Source: DATJKD01 sp963728295 (GTDB taxonomy: Bacteria; Pseudomonadota; Gammaproteobacteria; Steroidobacterales; Steroidobacteraceae). Taken from it: DNA of 64,000 nt. The stretch spans positions 558,001 through 622,000 of the forward strand of contig CAVSKB010000011.1 of the NCBI GenBank assembly GCA_963728295.1, given 5' to 3'. Below the pieces are notes generated by a model that saw only the letters and a program-made list of their open reading frames with translations, made no database searches and had not been told where the DNA came from. The position numbers and the translations under genes are program-made. Shown here piece after piece: positions 56,063-64,000 of the stretch (within the stretch, counting starts at the first letter, position 1; the number at the start of each line of letters is the position of its first letter).

Positions 56063-56675
56063 ATGGATTTCGATTCACCAGGCGCTGCGTGGGCGAAGCT
56101 CGCACCGGCGGATCTCCTGTCGCTGGAGCGTTATGCGCGCGAGCGAGCACAGCTTCGGCCGCGAGTAATCGCGCACAAGAAGCACGCGCACGGTGCCTTG
56201 CGGGCCGAACGTGAGCCTCTGCTTCGAGGATCGCCTGACCGTGCAGTATCAGGTCCAGGAGATGCTGCGGATCGAGCGCATCTTCGAGCCGCAGGGCATC
56301 GCCGACGAGCTCGCCGTCTATAACCCGCTGATCCCGGACGGTTCGAACTGGAAAGCGACCCTCCTGGTCGAGTTCCCTGATCCCGAGGAGCGTCGGGCGG
56401 CGCTCGCCGCGCTCAAGCGCATCGAGGACCGCTGCTGGGTCGAGGTCCAGGGTCACGCCCGGGTGTATGCGATCGCCGACGAAGACCTCGAACGCGAGAA
56501 CGAAGAGAAGACCTCGTCGGTGCATTTCCTGCGCTTCGAGCTGACGTCTGCGATGGCCGCGGCGGTGAAGTCCGGGGCCGCCGTGTCGCTCGGCATCGAC
56601 CACGAACAGTACCGCCACGCCGTCCAACCGCTTCCGGCGACGGTCCGGGATTCACTCGCCGGCGATCTTTCCTGA
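56063..56675 (+). CDS. DUF3501 family protein (one frameshift in this sequence)
   Basis: DUF3501 proteins are of unknown function and regularly accompany rubrerythrin and the GlpC-like protein. The N-terminal part reads KLAPADLLSLERYARERAQLRPRVIAHKKH. After an extra base between 56183 and 56195 it continues CGPNVSLCFEDRLTVQYQVQ, EMLRIERIFEPQGIADELA, YNPLIPDGSNWKATLLVEFP and KTSSVHFLRFEL. The corrected protein has about 203 residues and no membrane span. It closes the three-gene operon; parE follows after 126 bases with its own possible promoter. Confidence 0.8.
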
Positions 56676-56752
56676 GCGGGCCTGGCGTCCGGCCGACGTG
56701 ATGACCGGCCGGTCGCGGATGCGCGCAGCGTGCCGCGGCACGAATGCGCTGC

Positions 56753-56758
56753 TAGAAT
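56753..56758 (+). promoter_or_regulatory. possible -10 box of parE
   Basis: TAGAAT followed by a GC-rich discriminator, 43 bases before the parE ATG. It is the same box as seen before guaB and trmJ. The -35 region is weak. Confidence 0.3.
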
Positions 56759-56801
56759 CCGCGCGCCTTCCCTTCGACGCGAGCACGCGGATCGTTTATC
56801 G

Positions 56802-58688
56802 ATGAGCCAGACCTACACCGCGCAGGACATCGAAGTCCTGAGCGGCCTCGAGCCCGTCCGGCGCCGGCCGGGCATGTACACCGACACGAGTCGGCCGAAC
56901 CATCTCGCCCACGAAGTGATCGACAACAGCGTCGACGAGGCGCTGGTCGGTCATTGCAGCCGCATCGATGTGACCGTGTACAAGGACGGCTCGGTCGAGG
57001 TCAGCGACGACGGGCGAGGCATGCCGGTCGACGTCCATCCAAAGGAGAAGGTGAGCGGCGTCGAGCTGATCCTGACCCGTCTGCACGCGGGCGGGAAGTT
57101 CACCGAGGGCACCTACAAGTTCTCCGGCGGCCTGCACGGCGTCGGCGTGTCGGTGGTAAACGCCCTGTCGAAGCACCTGGAGTGCTGGGTGCGGCGGGGC
57201 GGCAAGGAATACAACATCTCCTTCCGCAACGGAAAGGTCCACTCGAAGCTCGAGGTGGTAGGCGAGGTCGGCAAGAACAACACCGGAACGACCGTGCGGT
57301 TCTGGCCCGACCCGGCGTACTTCGACAGCGCCGAGATCTCGCTGCCGAAGCTCAGGCACGTGCTCAAGGCCAAGGCGGTGCTCTGCCCGGGGCTCAAGGT
57401 CCGGCTCACCGTCGAGAAGAGCGGTGAGAAGGAGGAGTGGCAGTACACGGGCGGGCTCGCGCAGTACCTGCGCGAATCGCTCGCCTCCGGCGAATGGCTG
57501 CCCGAGGATCCTTTCGTCGGCAGCATCGAGGGCGAGCAGGAGGGCGTCGACTGGGCGATCGTCTGGCGGGTGGACGGCGGGACGAGGATCGAGGAGAGCT
57601 ATGTCAACCTGATCCCGACGCTCGAGGGGGGCACGCACGTAAACGGCTTCCGGCTCGGGCTCACCGAGGCGATCCGCGAGTTCTGCGAGTTTCGAAGCCT
57701 GATCCCGCGCGGGATAAAGCTCGCCCCCGAGGACGTCTGGAACGATGCGAGCTACGTGCTGTCCGCGAAGATGCGAGATCCGCAGTTCGCGGGGCAGACC
57801 AAGGAGCGCCTGACGTCCCGTGAGTCGGCGGCGTTCGTCTCGGGGATCGTCAAGGACCAGTTCGTGCTCTGGCTGAACCAGCACCCGGAAGCGGGCGAGG
57901 GAATCGCGCGGCTCGCCATCGCAAACGCGCAGGAGCGGGTCAAGGCGAGCCAGAAGGTGGCGCGCAAGCGCGTCGTGAGCGGTCCCGCGCTGCCCGGCAA
58001 GCTCGCCGACTGCACCAGCCAGGATCCCGCTCGCGCCGAGCTCTTCCTGGTCGAGGGTGACTCCGCGGGTGGCTCCGCGAAACAGGCGCGCGACCGCGAG
58101 TTCCAGGCCGTGATGCCGCTGCGCGGCAAGATCCTCAACACCTGGGAGGTCTCGGCGGGCGAGCTCCTCGCCTCGCAGGAAGTGCACGACATCACGGTCG
58201 CGCTCGGTGTCGACCCCGCCTCGGATGACATCGCGCGGTTGCGCTATCACCGCATCTGCATCCTGGCCGACGCCGATTCCGACGGCCAGCACATTGCGAC
58301 GCTGCTGTGTGCGCTCTTCCTGCGGCACTTCCGGCCGCTGGTGCAGGCGGGTCACGTGTTCGTCGCGATGCCGCCGCTCTATCGAATCGACCACGGCAAG
58401 CAGGTCGACTATGCGCTCGACGATGCGGAGCGCAACGGCGTGCTCGACCGGATTCGCGCCGAGAACCCGCGCGCCAAGCCCGTGGTGACGCGCTTCAAGG
58501 GCCTGGGCGAGATGAGCGCGCTGCAGCTGCGCGAGACGACCATGGCGCCGGAGTCGCGCCGGCTCGTGCAGCTGACGCTCGAGGCGAAGGATCACGCCGA
58601 CCAGATGGTGGACATGCTGCTCGCGAAGAAGCGCGCCCCCGACCGTCGCGCGTGGCTCGAGAAGCACGGCAACCTGGCCACCGGCTGA
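56802..58688 (+). CDS. parE: DNA topoisomerase IV subunit B ParE
   Basis: ParE is the ATPase subunit of topoisomerase IV, which unlinks daughter chromosomes. The 628-residue protein has the GHKL ATP site (EVIDNSVDEALVGHCSRIDV, VSDDGRGMPVDVHP, GGKFTEGTYKFSGGLHGVGV), a transducer domain, the TOPRIM motif ELFLVEGDSAGGSAKQARDR with DADSDGQHIATLL, and the C-terminal RFKGLGEMSALQLRETTM. It is ParE rather than GyrB: the length is near E. coli ParE (630) and parC follows 11 bases later. Confidence 0.95.
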   Translation: MSQTYTAQDIEVLSGLEPVRRRPGMYTDTSRPNHLAHEVIDNSVDEALVGHCSRIDVTVYKDGSVEVSDDGRGMPVDVHPKEKVSGVELILTRLHAGGKFTEGTYKFSGGLHGVGVSVVNALSKHLECWVRRGGKEYNISFRNGKVHSKLEVVGEVGKNNTGTTVRFWPDPAYFDSAEISLPKLRHVLKAKAVLCPGLKVRLTVEKSGEKEEWQYTGGLAQYLRESLASGEWLPEDPFVGSIEGEQEGVDWAIVWRVDGGTRIEESYVNLIPTLEGGTHVNGFRLGLTEAIREFCEFRSLIPRGIKLAPEDVWNDASYVLSAKMRDPQFAGQTKERLTSRESAAFVSGIVKDQFVLWLNQHPEAGEGIARLAIANAQERVKASQKVARKRVVSGPALPGKLADCTSQDPARAELFLVEGDSAGGSAKQARDREFQAVMPLRGKILNTWEVSAGELLASQEVHDITVALGVDPASDDIARLRYHRICILADADSDGQHIATLLCALFLRHFRPLVQAGHVFVAMPPLYRIDHGKQVDYALDDAERNGVLDRIRAENPRAKPVVTRFKGLGEMSALQLRETTMAPESRRLVQLTLEAKDHADQMVDMLLAKKRAPDRRAWLEKHGNLATG

Positions 58689-58699
58689 CGAGCGCCTGC

Positions 58700-60955
58700 G
58701 TGAGCAACTCAGGATCAGCTCAACTTCGAGGGCATCGAGCGCCTGCCGCTCAAAGTGTTCACCGAGAAGGCGTACCTCGAGTACTCGATGTACGTAATCC
58801 TCGACCGCGCGCTGCCGCATGTCGGCGACGGGCTGAAGCCGGTGCAGCGCCGCATCATCTATGCGATGAGCGAGCTCGGCCTGTCCGCGGCGTCCAAGCA
58901 CAAGAAGTCCGCGCGCACGGTCGGCGACGTCATCGGCAAGTTCCATCCGCACGGCGACTCCGCCTGCTACGAGGCGCTGGTGCTGATGGCGCAGCCGTTC
59001 TCGTACCGTTATCCGCTCGTTGACGGTCAGGGCAACTTCGGCGCCCCCGACGATCCGAAATCCTTCGCCGCGATGCGCTACACGGAGTCGAAGCTCACGC
59101 GCTACGCCGAAGTGCTGCTGCGCGGAGGTCGGCGAGGGCACGGTCGACTGGACGCCGAATTTCGACGGCACCCTCGAGGAGCCGGTGCTGCTGCCGGCGC
59201 GGTTGCCGAACCTGCTGCTGAACGGCGCTACGGGCATCGCGGTCGGCATGGCGACCGACATCCCGCCGCACAACCTGCGCGAGGTCGCAGCCGCCTGCGT
59301 CAAGCTGCTCGAGGAGCCGAAGACGACGGCTGCGGAGATCCGCAAGCTGATACCGGGCCCCGACCTTCCGACCGGCGCCGAGATCATCACGCCGCGCGAT
59401 GAGCTCGCGCGGATGTACGAGACCGGCAATGGCGCGTTCCGGGCCCGGGCCCGCTATGAGACCGAGGACGGGGAGGTAGTGGTCACGGAACTGCCATACC
59501 AGGTGTCGGGCTCGACGCGTTCTCGAACAGATCGCCGTGCAGATGCGCGCCAAGAAGCTGCCGATGATCGAGGACCTGCGGGACGAATCCGATCACGAGC
59601 ACCCGACGCGGCTCGTGATCACGCCGCGCTCGAACCGCGTCGACGTAGAGCAGATGATGGCGCATCTCTTCGCAACGACGGACCTCGAGCGGAGTTACCG
59701 GGTCAATCTCAACGTCATCAGCCGCGACGGACGGCCGCGCGTGTCCGGCCTCAAGCCGCTGCTCGAGGAATGGTTGACGTTCCGCGTCGATACGGTCGCG
59801 CGCCGGCTCACGCACCGGCTCGAGCGCGTGAACGCGCGCCTGCACATCCTCGACGGCCTGCTCATCGTCTACCTCAACCTCGACGAGGTGATCCGGATCG
59901 TCCGAAAGGAGGATGAACCGAAGCCTGTCCTGATGCGCCGGTTCAAGCTTTCAGACCTTCAGGCGGAGGCGATCCTCGAGACCAAGCTGCGCCATCTCGC
60001 ACGGCTCGAAGAGATGAAGATCCGCGGCGAGCAGGGCGAGCTCGCCGGCGAGCGGGACGAGCTCGAGAAGACGCTCAAGAGCAAGGCGAAGCTCAGGCGT
60101 CTCGTGCGCGACGAGATCGTCGATGACGCTGAGAAGTACGGCGACGCACGCCGCAGCCGCCTGGTCGAACGCGCGGCCGCACAGGCGATCGACGAGACCG
60201 AGCTCGTCGCGAGCGAGCCGGTGACCGTCGTTCTGTCGAAGAGCGGGTGGGTGCGTGCGGCGCGCGGCCACGAAATCGACCCGCGCACGCTGTCCTTCAA
60301 GACCGGCGACGAATTTCGTTCCCTTGCGCGCGGCCGCAGCACGCAGCAGGCGGTGTTTCTCGACAGCACCGGTCGCGCGTACAGCCTGGCGGCGCACACG
60401 TTGCCGTCCGCCCGCGGCCAGGGCGAGCCTCTGTCCGGCCGGCTCGATCCGCCCGACGGCGCGACCTTCGCAGGCATCATGATCGGCGAGCCCGACGAGC
60501 GCTGGGTCATCGCGAGCTCGGCGGGCTATGGCTTCGTCGTGCGGCTGGGCGAGCTGCACGGCCGCAACCGCGCGGGGAAGGCGGTGCTCAAGGTGCCCGA
60601 GGGCGCGACGGTGCTCGCGCCGGCACCGCGTCCGGCGGCGGATGGAACGCTGCTCGCAGCCGTGAACAGCGACGGACGGCTCCTCGTCTTCCCGGTGGCG
60701 GACCTGCCCGAGCTGCCGCGCGGCAAGGGCAACAAGATCTTCGGCATTCCCTCGAAAAAGGCGGCGAGCGGCGAGGAATCGCTGGTGGCCATTGCCGCGG
60801 TTGCGCCGGGACAGACGCTTCGGCTGCAGGTCGGCGAGCGCCAGATGGCGCTGGGATTCAAGGAGCTCGCTGACTATCGCGGCGAACGGGGGCAGCGCGG
60901 CGCGGTCCTGCCGCGCGGCTGGCGAAAGGTGGAGGCGCTCGAGGTGAACGACTGA
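58700..60955 (+). CDS. parC: DNA topoisomerase IV subunit A ParC (three frameshifts in this sequence)
   Basis: ParC is the DNA-cutting subunit of topoisomerase IV. The start is the GTG at 58700 (VSNSG). Extra bases at about 58711-58716, 59124-59125 and 59515 break the frame; removing them yields 750 residues, as in E. coli ParC (752). The pieces join as QLNFEGIERLPLKVFTEKAY, TVGDVIGKFHPHGDSACYEA (quinolone-resistance region, serine and acidic residue as in sensitive enzymes: HPHGDSACYE), catalytic tyrosine in AAMRYTES, EVGEGTVDWTPNFDGTLEEP, RVLEQIAVQMRAKKLPMIED and the C-terminal propeller. It converges on fimX. Confidence 0.92.
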
Positions 60956-60974
60956 GGCGCGGCGAGCATCGCGC

Positions 60975-63025
60975 TCAGTTGCCCAGCACGACCTCTTCCG
61001 GGCTGTTGACGAAGTACCCCTGGATGAACTCGATGCCGAGCTGCCAGAGCACGGCCATCGTATTCGCGTCCTCGACGCGCTCGGCGATGGTAATGATGCT
61101 GCGCTCGCGCGCCTGCTCGACCAGCGCCTTGACGCGCTCCTGCAGCGGCCGGTCGTTGGCGAGACCCTGCATCAGCGACCCGTCGATCTTCACGTAGTTG
61201 ACCGCGACGTGCGAGAGCAGCTGCGCCGGGTCACGGCCCGACGCCGTAGTTCTCGACCGCGAACTCGAAGCCCAGCCGGGTCAGGAGCTGTTGAAGCGCC
61301 TTGGCTTCCTTGAGGTGCTGTGTCGCGAGTTCCTCGCTCACCTGTATCACGACATGGTTCGGCTCGATCCGCGACGCCTTGAGCTGCTGCTGCAGCCACA
61401 TGCGCGAGCGTCTCGTCGCGCAACGAATCGCGCGACAGCCGCACGAATACCTTGTGCGGCTTGCGCGCGGCACAGAAGCTCATCGCGGCGCCGACTACCC
61501 AGCGATCGATGTTCTTCATCAGGTCGGTGCGAGCGGCGGCGGTCAGGAACTCCGACGGCAGGACCTCCTGACCGCGCTCGTCGAGCATGCGCACCACGAG
61601 GTCGTACATCGCGCGGTCCTCGCCCACCAGGCTCGCGATCGGTTGCTGCACGAGCCGGAAGCGGTTGGCCATCAGCGCCGACTTGATCTGGTGTGCCCAG
61701 GTGCGGTCGATCTCGGCTTCGGTCCTCGACTCTTCGCGGTGCTCCTGGCGCAAGGTCCGGTTGCCGCCCGCCGCGGCGGCGGCGCGCTGTGAACGGATCG
61801 CGGCATTGAGAGCAGTGGGAAGCGGCTGCTGAGCGCCGCATAGTGCCGCGCCGGCACTGGCGGTGATCGACAGCGAGCGATCGCCGACCTGGAAAACATG
61901 CTCGGCGATGCGGAGCACCAGGCGACGAAGGTAAGCGTCGAGATCGCGGGTATTGCCACGCTCGGCGAGCACGGCATAACCGCGGCCGGTCAGGCGACCG
62001 CCGATGTCATCCGGCTGCAGCTGCCCACGCAGCATTGCTCCCACTGAGTCGAGCAGCACCTCGAGCGCGAGCGGTCCCGGGTCGGCATCGAGTGCCGCCA
62101 GCTTGTCGGGCTCGATGTACAGGACCGCGCGCAGACCGCCCTTCAGTGGCTGCGCGAGGCGCGAACGGCAGGTCTCGAGAAACGCGGCTCGCTTCAGGAG
62201 CCCGGTACCCGTGTCGAGCTTGAGCGCTTCCTCGAGTTGCTGCGTGATCGAGCCCGAGTCGTGCTGCTGAGTCGGCACCTTGACTCGAACCGCGGGCTCG
62301 CCTTCGAACTCGAAACGCTCGAGCTCGAGCCCAAGGGGCATCTGCCCGCCGCCGGGCAGCACCACCGTCGCCTTGAGCGAGTGATCCGACCACTTGCCCT
62401 GCGCGGCGGCCACCAGCGCACCCCTGAGGGCGGCGTGACTCGCCGGCGTGAACAGGTCCATCAGTGGCTGACCGACGATCGCGGCCGCGTCCTTGAGGCC
62501 CGTCAGCTCGATCCACGCCGGGTTCGCGTCGACTACGATGCCTTCCTGTACGTGCGCGATCGCATCGGTCGATCCGGCCATGAAAGCCCGCATCTGGTCG
62601 CGATACTGGTGGGCCGAGGCGATGGTCCCGGCGAGCGCGCTGTCGAGACGCGCGAGGTGCAGCTCACGTTCGGCGACCGCGCGCAGGCGCGGACGCGACT
62701 TGAGCGTCACGATATCGCGGGCGCCGAGCTCGAGCGCTCTCGAGAGGCCGTCTTCGCTCACCGTATCGCGCACCAGCACGACGGGCATCGCGGCCGCCTG
62801 GCGGTCACGCAGCTCCATGGCCGGCGCCGCGTCCTCGGCGTCCGGCAGGCAGACGAAGGTGAGCTGGGCCTTGCCCTGCGCGAGCGCGTCGCCGAATGCC
62901 GCCAGGTCGCGCACCCAGGCGCAATGCACCGGATGCCCAGCGTTTCTCAGCGTGCTGTTGATGATCTCGACGGCTTCCTGGTGCCGCGAATAGACGATGA
63001 GAGGAATCGCGCTCGTCTCGGCCAT
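60975..63025 (-). CDS. fimX: FimX-like c-di-GMP receptor: REC-like/PAS/GGDEF/EAL (two frameshifts in this sequence)
   Basis: The corrected 682-residue protein has a receiver-like N domain without a phosphoacceptor context (IPLIVYSRHQEAVEIINST), a PAS domain (MAGSTDAIAHVQEGIVVDAN), a GGDEF domain whose active site is lost (RLTGRGYAVLAER), and an EAL domain where EAL reads DLV (AMYDLVVRMLDERGQEVLPSEF). Both enzymatic sites are degenerate, as in FimX of Pseudomonas and Xanthomonas, which binds c-di-GMP and steers type IV pilus assembly. Extra bases at 61399 and in 61237-61239 break the frame; removal restores LAHWLQQQLKASRIEPNHV and VGRDPAQLLSHVAVNYVKID. The length is close to Pseudomonas FimX (691). 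Confidence 0.85.
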
Positions 63026-63190
63026 GTATCCCGGCGCGGTGCCGCTCCTCGTGATTTCCCGACTGCGGAAGCGGCGGGATCATAGCACCGGTGTTTCGCG
63101 CGCAGTCGTGACGCAGGTTGCAGCATCATCTCCGTCGCCGAGGCCGCCGGGTGCTTCCTCGCCCGTTGAGCTGCCGATTTGTGGCCCGGG

Positions 63191-63220
63191 CTGACGGGGT
63201 ATGCCGGATCCGCGTATTAT
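63191..63220 (+). promoter_or_regulatory. probable efp promoter
   Basis: CTGACG (63191-63196), an 18-base spacer and TATTAT (63215-63220), giving 4/6 and 5/6 matches. The leader to the efp ATG would be about 60 bases. The stretch 63026-63285 between divergent fimX and efp holds no other recognisable gene. Confidence 0.45.
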
Positions 63221-63285
63221 GCAAGGCTTTCTCGAAGCAGCCCAAGGGCGCCGCCCGGGCCGCATCCTTCACGGACAGCGTCTGC

Positions 63286-63856
63286 ATGGCCAGCTACAGC
63301 ACCAACGAATTCCGCTCGGGGCTCAAGATCCTGCTCGACAAGGATCCGTACGCGATCATCGAAAACGAGTTCGTCAAGCCCGGAAAGGGACAGGCCTTCA
63401 ACCGGGTCCGCGTCCGCAATCTCAAGACCGGCCGCGTCATCGAGCGCAACGTTCCGCTCGGGGGATTCGGTCGAGGCGGCCGACGTCGTCGAGTCGGAAA
63501 TGCAGTACCTGTACAACGACGGCGCTTTCTGGCATTTCATGGTGCCGGACACCTTCGAGCAGTTCACGGCCGGCAAGGAAGCGATGGGCGACGCCGCTGC
63601 GTGGCTCAAGGACGGTGTGCATTGCAACGTCTTGCTCTGGAACGGCGTGCCGCTCGCCGTGAGCGCGCCGCCGCACGTGGAGCTCAAGATCGTCAAGACC
63701 GATCCTGGCGTGCGCGGCGACACCGCGACCGGCGGGCAGAAGCCGGCCGAGCTCGAGACCGGCGCCGTAGTCCGCGTCCCGCTCTTCATCAACGAGGGCG
63801 AGGTCATTCGCGTCGACACGCGGACGGCGGCCTACATCGCGCGCGCCAAGAGCTGA
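63286..63856 (+). CDS. efp: elongation factor P (one frameshift in this sequence)
   Basis: EF-P rescues ribosomes stalled at consecutive prolines. It starts MASYSTNEFRSGLKILLDKD. The modifiable residue is lysine 34 in EFVKPGKGQAFNRV, the EpmA/beta-lysyl type rather than the arginine type. The five-G run at 63460-63464 contains one G too many; removing it joins RVIERNVPLG to DSVEAADVVESEMQYLYND. The corrected 189 residues match the family (188 in E. coli). Later blocks are FWHFMVPDTFEQFTAG, LLWNGVPLAVSAPPHVELKI and ETGAVVRVPLFINEGEVIRV. An epmA or epmB gene is not in the window. Confidence 0.93.
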
Positions 63857-63882
63857 CCCCGGCGCACTGTCCGGCAGGCGAA

Positions 63883-64000
63883 TCAGACGCGGACGGCGCG
63901 GACGAAGACCTCCACGAGCGACTCGATGCCACGCGCATCGGTGTCGTCGAATCGCCCGAGGCGCGGGCTGTCGAGATCCAGCACGCCGATCAAGCGTCCG
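63883..64000 (-). CDS. C-terminal end of a GAF-domain protein, probably free-methionine-(R)-sulfoxide reductase (partial)
   Basis: The window ends inside this gene; only the last 38 codons are seen. They read LIGVLDLDSPRLGRFDDTDA followed by a short C-terminal helix. This matches the end of the YebR/MsrC family, where the segment VLDIDSP...RFDEED closes the GAF fold. The catalytic cysteines lie in the part outside the window, so the assignment is tentative; another small GAF protein is possible. Confidence 0.6.
   Translation of the reverse strand, partial: GRLIGVLDLDSPRLGRFDDTDARGIESLVEVFVRAVRV

Noticed and set aside
56796..59429. An 877-residue open frame antisense to parE and the start of parC
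   Set aside because: The same antisense shadow effect; no recognisable domain, and both sense genes are conserved topoisomerase subunits.

Overview
The window is GC-rich, gene-dense bacterial chromosome that looks gammaproteobacterial, probably from the deep Xanthomonadales/Nevskiales/Chromatiales side of the class. The evidence is gene order: queA-tgt-yajC-secD-secF, rlmN-pilF-rodZ-hisS-yfgM-bamB-der, guaB-guaA...tadA-mltF...purL, ribD-ribE-ribBA-ribH-nusB-thiL-pgpA and xseB-ispA-dxs, plus a FimX-type pilus regulator, a DUF1820 protein and a RibBA whose RibA half is degenerate. I see no rRNA, IS element, prophage or CRISPR. Genus cannot be read from this sequence alone.

Layout. 0-6.4 kb: queuosine tRNA modification (queA, tgt), the SecDF-YajC accessory translocase and a TerC-type membrane protein. 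6.4-8.8 kb (minus strand): an APC amino acid permease and suhB. 8.9-19.5 kb: one long plus-strand run of trmJ, a reduced Fe-S assembly set (cysteine desulfurase, one-cysteine IscU-like protein, IscA), ndk, rlmN, pilF, rodZ, hisS, yfgM, bamB and der, many with overlapping stop and start codons. 19.6-28.5 kb: a MetX-family acyltransferase, an M23 peptidase and xseA on the minus strand, then guaB, guaA, a HEAT-repeat/beta-lactamase fusion and tadA. 28.5-36.5 kb: mltF, tRNA-Ser(CGA), an orphan type VI secretion FHA protein (TagH), DUF1820, purL and a DUF4145 protein. 36.5-40.4 kb (minus strand): a small membrane protein, hutH and ettA. 40.6-50 kb: a histone-deacetylase-like enzyme, glyA, nrdR, the riboflavin/nusB/thiL/pgpA operon and a Ser/Thr kinase carrying a cyclic-nucleotide-binding domain. 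50-54 kb (minus strand): xseB-ispA-dxs-folE2, giving isoprenoid precursors and folate/pterin. 54.1-56.7 kb: an operator-controlled rubrerythrin / Fe-S oxidoreductase / DUF3501 operon. 56.8-64 kb: parE, parC, fimX, efp and the end of a GAF-domain gene.

A striking property is that 15 otherwise well-conserved genes, many of them normally essential (secD, secF, hisS, der, guaA, purL, parC, efp and others), are broken by single-base indels. I count about 21 one-base insertions and two deletions. Removing them restores family-typical proteins of the expected length (ParC 750 aa, PurL 1294 aa, EF-P 189 aa). The simplest reading is sequencing or assembly error, so these genes are annotated as one CDS each with the break positions stated. 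The strong bias to insertions is recorded as a finding.

The best biological leads are the rubrerythrin operon with a perfect 15-bp palindrome just downstream of a good promoter, the reduced isc-like operon with an IscU that keeps only one of three ligand cysteines, the kinase-cNMP fusion translationally coupled to pgpA, and the orphan TagH beside tRNA-Ser.
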